Notes: generated by a model from the letters alone, not told the origin. Shown: positions 1 through 10,267, counted from the stretch's first letter. The stretch is 64,000 nt of DNA from Robertkochia solimangrovi (GCF_007279655.1 NZ_QKWN01000001.1:62001-126000); one strand, 5' to 3'. Translations and numbers: made by a program.

Positions 1-753
1 TTTAATCCCATCAGCCCACGGCACCAAATCACTTTTATAGCGATTGTTTCCAGTGTTTAGCAAGGTCATCGATGCAAAATCTGTAAGGTTTGCTTCGTGA
101 ATTGCCAAATATTTATCATTGACCGATTCAAAGGTTGCCGGAGTATTGATCGTATCAGTAGCGCTGATTTCAGTTCTTCTGTAAAAACTTTCATAATAGC
201 TGTTCTCTCTGTGTACCGGCATCCACCAAACCTCCTCATCGGAAGGAAAAGTGAATTCTGTCAGTTCATCTGTAATCCTCACATCCTCCATCCCCGGTTG
301 TTCCGGAAAATGATATCGAAACGCAATACCATCATCAAAGGCACGAAAGATGAAATTTATCCGTCGACCCTCATTTCCCTTTTCCTTTAATTGCAACGAG
401 AGTTCATTATACTTGTCCTGAATCTTGCGGAATTCGCCCCAAGGCTGCTCCCAGAACTCATCTACAGAATCAACGGCGATACTTTCAACTTCCAGATCAG
501 TATTGATTGGATTCTGATCCATAAATTTAAAACCCAATGCTGAACTGAGTATGATCTGTTTCCCGGAAGAATTTATTTCATAGCTGGGTTCTCCGCTATC
601 AGATAGCCTAAAGATCACTTCATGATTATGATTTGGAGAATAGACGGAGTATTGCACTTTTCTGTCACAGGAAGTGATTACAATACTTAAGATAAATAGT
701 AAGAGTACTATTGTAATTCTTTTATATTTCACTTGATCTAATTTAAATTCCAT
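1..753 (-). CDS. Glycoside hydrolase family 97 (SusB-like) enzyme, N-terminal part
   Basis: The gene is cut by the left window edge; 251 codons are present. After a lipoprotein-type signal peptide (hydrophobic stretch ending ITSC) comes the N-terminal beta-sandwich typical of GH97, with motifs such as LGFKFMDQNP and AIHEANLTDFASMTL. GH97 enzymes are exo-acting alpha-glucosidases or alpha-galactosidases, usually calcium dependent; the catalytic barrel lies outside the window, so the specificity cannot be read. The ATG at 753 overlaps the end of the preceding GH gene by 11 bases; a GTG at 732 is an alternative start. It is the last visible gene of the SusCD operon and probably acts on imported or surface oligosaccharides. 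Confidence 0.85.
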   Translation of the reverse strand, partial: MEFKLDQVKYKRITIVLLLFILSIVITSCDRKVQYSVYSPNHNHEVIFRLSDSGEPSYEINSSGKQIILSSALGFKFMDQNPINTDLEVESIAVDSVDEFWEQPWGEFRKIQDKYNELSLQLKEKGNEGRRINFIFRAFDDGIAFRYHFPEQPGMEDVRITDELTEFTFPSDEEVWWMPVHRENSYYESFYRRTEISATDTINTPATFESVNDKYLAIHEANLTDFASMTLLNTGNNRYKSDLVPWADGIK

Positions 754-1984
754 TAATGATTTCGAGCGCCTTTTCCGGTTTTGCAGCAGCAAACCAGGCA
801 AAGGCATCGTCCAGTTTATGCTGAACTTCACGGTCTGAAGCGTATTTTTTTCGAAGTTGAAACCATTTAAAGATCCCTTCGAAGACCTCTGTTGAAGCCT
901 GTACCCCGGCATAGGTTTGAAGGCGATTGACATAGTCGAACCCAAATTCATGAGTCGGTTCTAAAATGGTGCCTTCCCCATAATCATTCCACGTGATCAG
1001 TTGTAACAACTCTGATCCCGAAGCCATCTGTAAAGTTTCATTCAGCGTTTCCCCTCCGTTATGAGGTATCGTAAAACCTATGCTACTTTCCGCTCCGCCT
1101 TCTTCATAGAAATCAACGAACCCTGGATAAGCAGATCCCATAGAGTTCTGCAATTCAGGGGCACGTACTTCATAAAAATCTTTCAGATGTGAATTATCCT
1201 CATAGACCCAGGAATATTCTCCCGTAGCATTGACTCCGGCATCTCCTGACTCATACCATAACGTAAAGAATTCCGGGGCTTCCTCAAAAACACTGAACAT
1301 ATCGGTCCATTCTTCTTCGGTTTGTAAGGTCACTGGTCCGAAGCAAAGCAAGAGTGGTTTTCCGTCTATTTCGATATAATTTTCGTCGGCGAACATTTCG
1401 CGGTCCAGATATCTCATATCGTTCTTTCCTGCACTCAATTGAGTGGGGGCCTTGCCTGCCTCAACTACCTGCTGTAAAAACCTGTCCTCGTATACTATAG
1501 CATAATCAAGTCCAACCATCAACAGATGCTCCCTGACCACCTCGGTATTGTCGAAGATCATTCGGTAGTCATTTACATCATAGGTACCATACCAATCGAT
1601 AAGAACACCATCCACTCCAGCATACTTCATGAGCAATAGTTGATAATCGATTACATCCGGATCTCCTGAATGATACGGTCCGGTTAATGGGTAAAAATAG
1701 GATGCTATTTCACGCTTTCCATCTGAATCCATCACATCCGGATTTTTGTTGCTCATGGTCCAGTGATATCCCCATTGGCCGTTCCCGCTACTTTCTTTTG
1801 TTTCAAACCAGGTCATAAAATGCATATACATTTTGGTTTGATTGGTTTTAGCAATAGCTGTGGGATCAGGAATCTCAACTTCAGGATCGGGTCTATCCGG
1901 ATCTGAACCATTGTCATTACTACAGCGAGTCCATAACATCAGGCAGCCACAAGCTAAAATCAGTTTTAGAAAATAATATTTCAT
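743..1984 (-). CDS. GH71/GH99-like glycoside hydrolase lipoprotein
   Basis: The 413-residue protein begins with a lipoprotein signal (hydrophobic run ending LWTRC), then an acidic/proline linker, then a GH71/GH99-like barrel: the opening MYMHFMTWFE, the central GVDGVLIDWYG strand and the late QLITWNDYGEGT are typical. Related families act on alpha-1,3-glucan (GH71) or alpha-mannosides (GH99); the true substrate is unknown. The ATG at 1984 is preferred over an upstream TTG at 1999 because it gives a normal signal peptide. It sits between susD and the GH97 gene in the same operon, so it is probably a surface or periplasmic enzyme that supplies the SusCD importer. Confidence 0.8.
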   Translation of the reverse strand: MKYYFLKLILACGCLMLWTRCSNDNGSDPDRPDPEVEIPDPTAIAKTNQTKMYMHFMTWFETKESSGNGQWGYHWTMSNKNPDVMDSDGKREIASYFYPLTGPYHSGDPDVIDYQLLLMKYAGVDGVLIDWYGTYDVNDYRMIFDNTEVVREHLLMVGLDYAIVYEDRFLQQVVEAGKAPTQLSAGKNDMRYLDREMFADENYIEIDGKPLLLCFGPVTLQTEEEWTDMFSVFEEAPEFFTLWYESGDAGVNATGEYSWVYEDNSHLKDFYEVRAPELQNSMGSAYPGFVDFYEEGGAESSIGFTIPHNGGETLNETLQMASGSELLQLITWNDYGEGTILEPTHEFGFDYVNRLQTYAGVQASTEVFEGIFKWFQLRKKYASDREVQHKLDDAFAWFAAAKPEKALEIINGI

Positions 1985-2056
1985 AAGGTGCACAATCAAT
2001 TACTTTTAGAATTGCCCTCCGGCAGGTCAGTACCGGAAGGCTGGATTCATAAACCA

Positions 2057-3568
2057 CTAGTATCCCGGATTCTGTACCAGGTTTGTGTTTTTATCCAATT
2101 CCACCTGTGGAATCGGAAAAATACCTCTGTAGGTATCGGTAGTCCCTTTCTCCCACCATGGTTCGAAAAAAGTACCAAACCGGATATTGTCGGTTCTTCT
2201 TCTGCCTTCAAAACAGAATTCACGCAGGAGTTCTTTATCTATATAGGCCAGATCTATCAATTCAGGAGTTTCCGTACCGGCTCTTTCTGAGATCTGATCC
2301 AAAAATGGACGCGCAAGATCCGGAGAGCCCATCCTTACATAGCTTTCTGCCTGCATCATCAGAATTTCAGCATATCGAATGATTACCAGGTCATGATCTC
2401 TTTCCCATTTCTCACCAGCCTTAACTTCATATTTCGCTAGTCTTACTCCCTCATTCTGCTTGGCATCGGTAAAGTTCACGATCTCTTCGGTATAGTCAAG
2501 TGGCGCTCCACTGTCCATGATCAGCACTGAACCAGTAGCGAGATTTATCTGTTCACCAGCCAGCATTGCAGATTTACGTCTGTCGACATCTTCAAAGCTG
2601 GAAAATACACCAGGCTGTGCACAGATCCCATTCCCACACCAAGGATAATCTCCAGTGGCTGAAACGGTAAACCTATGGAGATAATGATAGGTCATTGAAG
2701 AGAGGTAGTTGCCTACTGTGCCGGCATCTGACTCATATGGAATTGCCAGAATTATTTCCGGGGAGCTTTGGTTTTCCGTAATGAAATTTGCAAAGTAATC
2801 AGGTGTTAAGGAATATCCGGAAACCTTTTGGCACGCATTGATACAGTCCTGCCATCTGGCTACTCCGACAAAGGCTTCTGAATTCAAATACAATCGGGCA
2901 AGAATGGAATAAGCAACATTCTGAGTAAACTTTGAATATACAATACCAGAAGGTAGGTAGGGAATCGCTTCAGTAAGCTCGGTCTCCACAAAATCATATA
3001 CTTCTTGTCTGGAAGAATTCGCCGGAAGATCCTGATCTTCAAAATCTGTAATGATCGGTACATTTCCGAACATATCCAGTAGCATATAGTAATAGTAAGC
3101 CCTTACCGCCTTAAGCTCTGCGTTTATCGGTTTTTTATCCGCCTCGGTTAATCCCGACTGATCGATCTGATAAATGATGGAATTTATCTTTGCAATTCCG
3201 GTAAAACAATACCTCCATGCAGAAAGGATCATTCCGTTGTCAGCTCTCCATTCATGACGCTGAGCATCCTGATATCTTCCTCCGTCATACCAGTCTTGTC
3301 CCCGTGTAGGGATAGTCGCCTCATCAGACACGACTTCGTTCAGGAAAAAAACGTATTCACAGGTAGGGAAAGAAATGGATATTCCGTCATTAAAACCACG
3401 CAGGGAAGAATAGGCCCCTCCCACCAGTGCTTCCACTTCTTTGGGTGTCGTTCCAAAATCTTCGTCTTTCACTTTATCGAACAACTCCTCATCTAAATTA
3501 GTGCAGGAGGATGACAAAGCGACGGCGCTTAATAATATGATAATGTTTTTTAGTTTCATCGTCTTCAT
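2057..3568 (-). CDS. SusD/RagB family outer-membrane glycan-binding lipoprotein
   Basis: 503 residues. The signal peptide ends with the lipobox ALSSSC, followed by the usual SusD opening (TNLDEELFDKV), the SusD-like N-terminal half (LRGFNDG; AVRAYYYYMLLDMFGNVPI) and the C-terminal RagB/SusD domain ending FEGRRRTDNIRFG and FPIPQVELDKNTNLVQNPGY. SusD proteins form the lid of the SusC channel and bind the glycan on the cell surface. The gene starts 17 bases after the susC stop, the universal susC-susD order. Substrate specificity cannot be predicted from sequence alone. Confidence 0.95.
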   Translation of the reverse strand: MKTMKLKNIIILLSAVALSSSCTNLDEELFDKVKDEDFGTTPKEVEALVGGAYSSLRGFNDGISISFPTCEYVFFLNEVVSDEATIPTRGQDWYDGGRYQDAQRHEWRADNGMILSAWRYCFTGIAKINSIIYQIDQSGLTEADKKPINAELKAVRAYYYYMLLDMFGNVPIITDFEDQDLPANSSRQEVYDFVETELTEAIPYLPSGIVYSKFTQNVAYSILARLYLNSEAFVGVARWQDCINACQKVSGYSLTPDYFANFITENQSSPEIILAIPYESDAGTVGNYLSSMTYHYLHRFTVSATGDYPWCGNGICAQPGVFSSFEDVDRRKSAMLAGEQINLATGSVLIMDSGAPLDYTEEIVNFTDAKQNEGVRLAKYEVKAGEKWERDHDLVIIRYAEILMMQAESYVRMGSPDLARPFLDQISERAGTETPELIDLAYIDKELLREFCFEGRRRTDNIRFGTFFEPWWEKGTTDTYRGIFPIPQVELDKNTNLVQNPGY

Positions 3569-3585
3569 TTTTAATGATTCATCGC

Positions 3586-6516
3586 TTATTTACCAAGGGT
3601 TAGGTTCAGTCCGAAGGAAATGGTTGTCGGCCTTGGATAGCTGTTAAACCTGTCGATTCCCGGATTTGCCAAACCTGTAGTACTCACTTCTGGATCAACT
3701 CCTGAATAATCGGTAAATACGGCAAGGTTTTCACCCAGTAAATAAACTCTCATATTTGAAAAAACTCCCGATACAGGGAATGTATACCCCAGGGTTACGG
3801 TCTGCAATCTGAAAAAAGAAGCATCCTCCACCCAGTAACTCGAATAGGTAGGACTTGAAGTAATACCACTACCTAAGAAATCATCAGGAACGTTATACGT
3901 AGGTAACCGGTTCGGATCATATAACATCATATTTGTAGCGTTCAGTACTTTTTGGCCAAAACTTCCATAACTGGTAAACCCGAGATCAAAATTTCCATAA
4001 GAGAAATTCATTCCCAATCCGAGATTAAGTGTCGGCTGTACATCCCCGATCTTCTGTGGTTCCGACCCCAGAATAAATGCTCCGTTCTCATCCAACCCTT
4101 CACTTTGTAATCCCCAGAAAGTACCTACCGGATAACCTTCACGAATAACTTGTGAAAATTGATTGGAGAATCCCGAAAGCCCGTGAAGTGACCCACTGTA
4201 GATAATATCAGTCTCATATACCTGATTAGACAACTTTTCGATCACCTGTTTGTTATGGGAAAGATTAAGGTTGGCATCCCAGGTGAACTTATCACCATCG
4301 ATAATATTCGCATTTAATGTAAGTTCCACACCGGTATTCGATAATTCTCCAACATTAGCGAGCATGGTTCCCACGAGATAAGGTGGTTGCGGCACTTCAT
4401 ATGTATATAAAAGATCATTGGTATATTTATAATACCATTCCAATGAACCGGTGATCCTGCCGAAGAGCCCGAAATCGAGTCCGATATTCGTTTGCTCCGT
4501 CGATTCCCATTTCAAATCAGGATTTGGGTTCTGTGTTGGCGAATAAGCCAATTTCCAAGTATCTGAAGCAGCATCATAATAGCTGTCATTTCCTACTCCG
4601 AGGATGGACAAGGATCGGTATTCACCGATACCATCCTGGTTTCCGGTTACTCCATACCCTACCCGAAGTTTTAAAGTGTTCAGCCATACTGATGTCCCTT
4701 CCATAAAATCTTCTGAGGAGATTCTCCAGGCTACTGAGGCCGACGGGAACACACCCCATTTATTGTTCGCACCAAATCGGCTGGATCCGTCTCTTCGTAT
4801 CGTAGCGGTGAACATATATTTACTATCATAAGAATAATTGGCTCTCGCATACAAGGAGACAAGATTTGACTTCCCCTTATAGGAATAGACATCCCCTAAC
4901 CTGTAATCCTGTCCCGCTCCGAGATTATTATATTCAAAGAGGTCGGTTTCAAATCCGCTACGCTGAGCACCGAAACCTTCGTATCGATTCTCGAGGAAAG
5001 AATACCCCACCATAGCATTGATATTATGATCCCCGATTTCTTTGGTATAGGTGATATAAGATTCAAGCTGCATATTGGTATACTCATCATAGTTCTTATT
5101 CGCATAACCGCCTTCTGTTCTTCCTTCCATTACAGCATAAGACGGCTTGTACCCGCTTCCTGTATGTGCATTATGTTCCAGGGACAGATTCACCACCGCT
5201 TTGAAATCCGGTAAAAACTCAAGTTCTGTCTTAAAATATCCAAGGAGACGATGTCTTTTGTCATCGGCAACTCTGTTGGTTAATATCTCTACCGGATTTT
5301 CATAAAGTGTCCCTCCAACTTCGGTGAATTCACCATTCTGATCATAAACCGGTATAGTTGGATTCAGGTTGAAAGCTCTTTCGAAGATTCTGTAATCCAG
5401 TGGATGCCATTTATCGATGTTTGCAAAGAGTCCGACATCGAATTTTAATTTCTTCTGTAACGCATATTGATAAGTACTGATATTAGCACTTAATCGTTCA
5501 AGACCGGTAGTTTGAACAATTCCCTCATTATCCAGAAACGACAGAGATGCTCTTAGGCCACTGTCTTCTTTCCCATTGGTAAAACTCAGGGTATGCGACT
5601 GTGTATATGCGGTCTGTTCGAGTTCCTTTTGCCAGTCTGTATTACCCCCGAAGTCAATAGCGTCCTGTATTCCATTCGTTCTGACATAATCTCGCCATTG
5701 ATTAGCAGACAACATATCAATATGATTAGAAGCATAGCTCACTCCCGATAATCCGGTATAGGTAACAGAGGTTCCTGCACCTTGCCCTTTTGTAGTGATA
5801 ATGATAACTCCGTTAGCTCCCCTGGATCCATAAATCGCAGTAGCTGAGGCATCCTTCAAAACATCTATTGAAGCAATATCGGATGGCTGTACGGCATTGA
5901 TATCAACCCCTGGAATCCCATCGACTACGATAAGCGGATTGTTACTTGCGGTTAGGGAAGTTCCTCCTCGGAGTCGTAAAGTAGCACCACTACTCGGATC
6001 TCCTGTACCCTGAACCACGGTTAGTCCGGCCACCTTTCCTTGAAGTACTTGTTCTGTGGAAGAGATCACCCCTTTAACAAGATCATCTGAAGAAACTGTA
6101 GATATAGCCCCCGTCAGGTCAGATTTCCTCATGGTTCCATACCCAACCGCAACAAGTTCAACAGCGTCAAGACTCACCGTATCGGAGTTCAACGTGATCA
6201 CAAGCGTACTCGTCGCTGCTTCTATTACCAACGTTTGTGTTATAAATCCGATATAAGAAACTTCGATCGAATTTCCCGGTGTGATCAGAAGGCTGAAGTT
6301 ACCGTCAAAATCGGTGGTAATTCCATTTGAGGTACCCGTTTCAATTACACTTGCTCCGGGTAAAACTTCACCATCGCCATCATATATAGTTCCGCTGACG
6401 TTTATTTTTTCCTGCGCCTGTACCTGGAAACCCATTCCGAACAACATGATCAAAAGGATCAATATTCGAAATAGCATTACCGACTGCAAACGCCATTTAT
6501 GATTAATTGTATTCAT
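3586..6516 (-). CDS. SusC/RagA family TonB-dependent outer-membrane receptor
   Basis: 976 residues. A signal peptide (ending VQAQ) is followed by a carboxypeptidase-regulatory-like domain (about 40-120), the TonB box/plug region with VAVGYGTMRKSDLTGAIS, and a 22-strand beta-barrel ending in FGLNLTLGK. It imports oligosaccharides through the outer membrane using TonB energy and works with the SusD lid encoded just downstream. The ATG at 6516 is chosen; an upstream in-frame TTG at 6525 is less likely. The length fits SusC proteins (about 1000 residues). Confidence 0.95.
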   Translation of the reverse strand: MNTINHKWRLQSVMLFRILILLIMLFGMGFQVQAQEKINVSGTIYDGDGEVLPGASVIETGTSNGITTDFDGNFSLLITPGNSIEVSYIGFITQTLVIEAATSTLVITLNSDTVSLDAVELVAVGYGTMRKSDLTGAISTVSSDDLVKGVISSTEQVLQGKVAGLTVVQGTGDPSSGATLRLRGGTSLTASNNPLIVVDGIPGVDINAVQPSDIASIDVLKDASATAIYGSRGANGVIIITTKGQGAGTSVTYTGLSGVSYASNHIDMLSANQWRDYVRTNGIQDAIDFGGNTDWQKELEQTAYTQSHTLSFTNGKEDSGLRASLSFLDNEGIVQTTGLERLSANISTYQYALQKKLKFDVGLFANIDKWHPLDYRIFERAFNLNPTIPVYDQNGEFTEVGGTLYENPVEILTNRVADDKRHRLLGYFKTELEFLPDFKAVVNLSLEHNAHTGSGYKPSYAVMEGRTEGGYANKNYDEYTNMQLESYITYTKEIGDHNINAMVGYSFLENRYEGFGAQRSGFETDLFEYNNLGAGQDYRLGDVYSYKGKSNLVSLYARANYSYDSKYMFTATIRRDGSSRFGANNKWGVFPSASVAWRISSEDFMEGTSVWLNTLKLRVGYGVTGNQDGIGEYRSLSILGVGNDSYYDAASDTWKLAYSPTQNPNPDLKWESTEQTNIGLDFGLFGRITGSLEWYYKYTNDLLYTYEVPQPPYLVGTMLANVGELSNTGVELTLNANIIDGDKFTWDANLNLSHNKQVIEKLSNQVYETDIIYSGSLHGLSGFSNQFSQVIREGYPVGTFWGLQSEGLDENGAFILGSEPQKIGDVQPTLNLGLGMNFSYGNFDLGFTSYGSFGQKVLNATNMMLYDPNRLPTYNVPDDFLGSGITSSPTYSSYWVEDASFFRLQTVTLGYTFPVSGVFSNMRVYLLGENLAVFTDYSGVDPEVSTTGLANPGIDRFNSYPRPTTISFGLNLTLGK

Positions 6517-6559
6517 TCGAATCAAATTTTTAAGATTGTAAATGCAAAGTCTTGCAGAG

Positions 6560-7642
6560 TTATTTAGCCAAAGGGATGGTGGTATCGGAGATCACGCGAT
6601 CATTATTATCTTTTACCAGTACATGTATTTCGTCTAATCCGGAAATTCCCTTTAATTCAGAGACCAGATCCACGAATCCTTTTATTTCACTGATACCTCC
6701 GTTAAATTCACCGGTGATCACTTTACTACCTGCCGTAATGGTATAAGAAAGGGTAGTGACTCCTCTTTCATTATTTATCCGGATCATGCCCAGAAAATCC
6801 TGTTGACTGATTCGTAGGGGAAAGAACCTGAATTCAGGCGGTGGTGGCGGGATATACTCTGCTGCGAATAACACCTGGTCAGGTGAGGTGACAACCCAAT
6901 CCTTTCCTACGAAAAGGAAACGCATATTGGTCATGATATAGCCTTCTTCCGTATTGAAATATTCGGAAGGTATCAGGTCCATTTTATAGAAACCATCACC
7001 CATGTCCTTTAGCATCGTTTTTTCAGTGATCTCAGGAAGCCAGGCTTGATATTCCTGAAGTACTTCCCAATCGTTAAGACCGGCATGCATATGCACGCTC
7101 GGCACCCCCTCGAAACCTGATACCAGATTGGAATTGAACATAATACTCAATCCTTCATCCAATGCCGGCTTTTCAGGATAGGCACGTATCATTTCATCTG
7201 AAGTAAAAAAGGAGGAGAAAACGGTATAGGGTACCTGGGCAACCCCGGATTGTATACTTCCGGTTTTATTCTTCAGGCGAAACCAGAATCCGGCACTTGC
7301 GGCAATATCTTCTGGCGTTACCGAGAAATATTCAGTAGGGATAAGTGTAAAACTCCAGATCATATCCCCTTCGTAGTTCAGTTTTGCAAAATCAGAAGAG
7401 TTCTCCCAGTTCCCTGCATCCGGTTCCGATGGAGACCAGATCCAGATATAGATATCCTGATTCTCTGCAAAGGTCGTACCCGACAGATCGAAATACCAGG
7501 TCACCTCCTCATCATAAGCATATACGACCGGATAAGACCAGATTTTACCAACGTCACCGGCTTCCTCCTGAGCTTCAGTCAAAAGCGGACAAAGCATGAA
7601 AAACCCTATCAGGGTATAAACATAATTCTTTATTGTTCTCAT
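6560..7642 (-). CDS. Secreted PUL-associated protein of unknown function
   Basis: 360 residues with a signal peptide (cleavage near LLTEAQ) and no lipobox. The body is rich in aromatic and beta-type sequence with repeated modules: WIWSPSEPDAGNW...FAKLNYEGDMIWSFTLIPTEYFSV near residues 65-110 resembles YKMDLIPSEYFNTEEGY near 215-235, suggesting two related beta-sandwich domains. A PPPPP linker follows (about residue 270), then a C-terminal beta domain. It occupies the operon position of SusE/SusF-type glycan-binding proteins, but I do not recognise that family. The ATG overlaps the upstream gene's TGA (ATGA), which implies coupled translation. Confidence 0.75.
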   Translation of the reverse strand: MRTIKNYVYTLIGFFMLCPLLTEAQEEAGDVGKIWSYPVVYAYDEEVTWYFDLSGTTFAENQDIYIWIWSPSEPDAGNWENSSDFAKLNYEGDMIWSFTLIPTEYFSVTPEDIAASAGFWFRLKNKTGSIQSGVAQVPYTVFSSFFTSDEMIRAYPEKPALDEGLSIMFNSNLVSGFEGVPSVHMHAGLNDWEVLQEYQAWLPEITEKTMLKDMGDGFYKMDLIPSEYFNTEEGYIMTNMRFLFVGKDWVVTSPDQVLFAAEYIPPPPPEFRFFPLRISQQDFLGMIRINNERGVTTLSYTITAGSKVITGEFNGGISEIKGFVDLVSELKGISGLDEIHVLVKDNNDRVISDTTIPLAK

Positions 7643-8166
7643 GGGTTACTGGCATTTAGATTAAAAACATAGGACACGAAAGGAACGCCTTCGGTAATCC
7701 TTACCAATTGGATCTCCATTTCCCCGTTACTTCCGGGAACAGAGGTCAGTCTGAGTTCACCGGTCTGAACCGAATGGTCTGCATTCTGGTATAACAAGAT
7801 CCTTACTGCCGCTGAATTCGTAGGTTGAAAATCAGAGCTCAGCATCCAAAAACCCTCTGGTTCGAACAAAGGAGGAACATCTCCCATTACCTGATATCTG
7901 GTCGGATTCATAGCCTCGTCAACATTGAAGCTGATCCTGAAATCAGGGTAATTAAAGAGTGTACTCAGATTCTGTTCGTCGGGAGTAATTCCATTCGCTC
8001 TTGCGAATTCATCGATCATGGTGAGTTTCATCAATGACCATTCCCCGTGCACTTTCTCATACAAGGTGATCGGTGCAACATAAGAACCGTCATCCTGATT
8101 ATCACATGCGGTAAGCCAGCAAATGACCACACCGAAGAGAAATAATCTCATGCGTTGAAAATTCAT
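7639..8166 (-). CDS. DUF5004-like lipoprotein, first gene of the PUL operon
   Basis: 175 residues with a lipoprotein signal ending WLTAC. The body (YEKVHGEWSLMKLTMIDE, then strands ending VRITEGVPFVSYVFNLN) has the look of the small lipocalin-like DUF5004 lipoproteins seen beside SusCD pairs; this assignment is from memory of the family. It is the promoter-proximal gene of the operon and overlaps the next gene by four bases. Its likely place is the periplasmic side of the outer membrane or the cell surface; its function is unknown. Confidence 0.7.
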   Translation of the reverse strand: MNFQRMRLFLFGVVICWLTACDNQDDGSYVAPITLYEKVHGEWSLMKLTMIDEFARANGITPDEQNLSTLFNYPDFRISFNVDEAMNPTRYQVMGDVPPLFEPEGFWMLSSDFQPTNSAAVRILLYQNADHSVQTGELRLTSVPGSNGEMEIQLVRITEGVPFVSYVFNLNASNP

Positions 8167-8216
8167 AAATCAAGTTAGTTTAGTTATCAAAAGTTTGGTA
8201 CCCCAATCGGGATAAT

Positions 8217-8224
8217 CAAATCTA
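8217..8224 (-). promoter_or_regulatory. Putative -7 element of the PUL operon promoter
   Basis: On the minus strand this reads TAGATTTG, a full match to the Bacteroidota -7 consensus TAnnTTTG, 51 bases upstream of the ATG at 8166. No clear TTG at -33 is visible, which would fit a promoter that needs an activator such as the divergent SusR-like protein. Confidence 0.45.
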
Positions 8225-8566
8225 TCTGTAGAAATTGGCGAATGAAAAATGTTGAGAAAAAATCAAGATAAATCAAAGTGTTGATTTTACATAACTATCT
8301 GATTTTCAATAATGTAATAAATTTACAAATGTTTGAAAATCAAGAAAATATTTAGAAAAAACCTCTTATATACAACGTTGTAGATTGCTATATTTATAAT
8401 TATAAAGCTTTAGATTTTACAAAAAGCAATATATTGGCTTTGATTTTTGTCAATAAAATAAAATTCTGGGGGCCTCAAAAAATTTCATCCTTTTTACTGA
8501 ACTACGATCGAAGGATCCGGAGTACTTTTATGATCAGCAAGTCTGAAAGGAATCGAACCTTGATTT
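8225..8566. other. Divergent intergenic region between PUL operon and its regulator
   Basis: AT-rich region without a gene. It contains a cluster around 8250-8288 in which AAATCAA occurs twice in tandem (near 8260 and 8270), flanked by two copies of TGTTGA. This is a candidate binding area for the divergently encoded regulator. The long AT-rich part from 8290 to 8450 has no recognisable element. Confidence 0.4.
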
Positions 8567-10204
8567 ATGCTAAAAACGCTTATCGATATAAACCTGACCA
8601 AATTGAAATTAAAATTATTTACTCCTTTATTTATTTTTCTCTTTATCTCTGTTAGTTCAGGCCAACAGTATTCTTTTCTGGATTCGTTAGATCAGGAAAT
8701 CCTGAAACGGGATTATTACACATCCCTGAAATTCGATCGAATCAAGAAATTAAAGAAATCGATCGAGAAGCATAATCTGAGTAACGATCAGCTAAAATTA
8801 TATAATACGTATACTGAACTCTTTGAAGAGTATTGCTCTTTCAAGTACGATACTGCCTATTTTTATCTTGATAAAGCGAAACAAAGCGCCTTTAATAGCA
8901 GTAGTGATTCCCTGTTATCGGGTGCACGTATCAGTGAGGGTTTTGTTCTGCTCTCGTCGGGATTATTCAAGGAAGCCCTTGATAGTTTAAAGATAATCGA
9001 TACTACCGATCTTTCCCCTGTAGATCGTTCCCGTTTTCACAGTGTTCTGGCCAGAACCTATTTTGACCTGGCTGACTATAACAAAGATCCCAGATTTACA
9101 CTCAGTTATATACGAAAGGGGAATCAGCATCTGGAGAAATCTATTAAACTGGTTGATACCGAATCGAATGAATACTGGGCTAATGAGAGTTTAAAAAGAA
9201 TGAAACAGCAGGATTGGAAAGGTGCAGAATTCGCTTTTACGTACTGGTTGAATAACTTTGATCTTAGTCCGAAATATTATGGCATTGCCACCTCCAGTCT
9301 GGGTTATATCTATTCTGAACAAGGTCTGAATGAAAAAGCGATACGCTATCTGGCGATGGCGGCAATTTCAGATATCAAAAATGCAACCCGGGAAACGGTG
9401 GCATTGCGCAATCTTGCCAATGAACTCTTTAAGATCGATCAGGTTGAACGTGCTAATCGCTATATCCACCTGGCCATGGAAGATGCGATGACCTACAATG
9501 CGCGACATCGCAAAATGGAGATATCAGCAATTCTTCCTATTATCGAAGAGGCTCAGCTTTTCAATATTAAGGAAAAGAATGATTTTCTGGAGTCGATCAT
9601 ATTTTTACTGGCAGTACTCGGGGTGATCATCGTGATCTTTATAGCGATCATCATCAAACAGCTTATGGCGAGGAGTGCTTCCAGAAAGATTCTCGCCGAA
9701 AGCAACGAACGTTTACGAGAAATGAATGAAAGTCTCAGGGAAGCAGATGCGATAAAACAGGAATACATCAAATACTTTCTAAATGCTACGTCCGATTTCA
9801 TAAAGAAGATAGACTCGATCCAAAAGAGTTCACTTAAGAAGATCATTGCCAGAAAACCGGAAGAAGTGATTACCATACTGAACCGATATAGTGTAAAAAA
9901 GGAAAGGGAGCAATTATTTCATCGTTTTGATGAAGTATTCTTAACCCTTTTCCCTTCTTTTAAAGCTGATTTCATGAATTTATTCCCCACAGATAATGAC
10001 TTCAATCACCGAAATGGGGAATTGCTTAATACAGAACAGCGTATTTTCGCTTTATACAGACTGGGCATTCAGGACAGTCATCAACTCGCTGACTTTATGG
10101 ACCTGTCTGTATCCACGATCTATACGTATAAGACAAGGATTAAGGGTAAGTCTAAATACAAAGAGAATTTCGAGGAAAAGATTATGGAGATTCGTTCGAT
10201 ATAA
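8567..10204 (+). CDS. SusR/DUF6377-type membrane-bound transcriptional regulator
   Basis: 545 residues. A signal peptide or first membrane segment (about 14-33) is followed by a periplasmic TPR-like helical region (about 35-340, beginning [22 protein letters not shown]), a membrane helix (about 345-365), a coiled coil ([23 protein letters not shown]) and a C-terminal helix-turn-helix (about 485-535, [31 protein letters not shown]). This architecture is that of SusR-like regulators (DUF6377), which sense oligosaccharide in the periplasm and activate the adjacent sus-type operon. The divergent position next to the SusCD operon supports that role. The ligand is unknown. Confidence 0.85.
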   Translation: MLKTLIDINLTKLKLKLFTPLFIFLFISVSSGQQYSFLDSLDQEILKRDYYTSLKFDRIKKLKKSIEKHNLSNDQLKLYNTYTELFEEYCSFKYDTAYFYLDKAKQSAFNSSSDSLLSGARISEGFVLLSSGLFKEALDSLKIIDTTDLSPVDRSRFHSVLARTYFDLADYNKDPRFTLSYIRKGNQHLEKSIKLVDTESNEYWANESLKRMKQQDWKGAEFAFTYWLNNFDLSPKYYGIATSSLGYIYSEQGLNEKAIRYLAMAAISDIKNATRETVALRNLANELFKIDQVERANRYIHLAMEDAMTYNARHRKMEISAILPIIEEAQLFNIKEKNDFLESIIFLLAVLGVIIVIFIAIIIKQLMARSASRKILAESNERLREMNESLREADAIKQEYIKYFLNATSDFIKKIDSIQKSSLKKIIARKPEEVITILNRYSVKKEREQLFHRFDEVFLTLFPSFKADFMNLFPTDNDFNHRNGELLNTEQRIFALYRLGIQDSHQLADFMDLSVSTIYTYKTRIKGKSKYKENFEEKIMEIRSI

Positions 10205-10206
10205 AA

Positions 10207-10230
10207 AAGGCCGGATCTCATCCCGGCCTT
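10207..10230. terminator. Terminator after the PUL regulator
   Basis: Perfect 8-bp stem AAGGCCGG/CCGGCCTT with an 8-base loop, directly after the stop codon. A-tract on the left and only a short T-tract on the right; it could serve both convergent genes. Confidence 0.75.
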
Positions 10231-10267
10231 TATACTTCAAATTAAATAAATAAAACATTACCGACTT

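Noticed and set aside
9996-10253. 85-residue plus-strand ORF inside the end of the PUL regulator
   Set aside because: It lies in another frame of a gene with a good helix-turn-helix, and has no features of its own.
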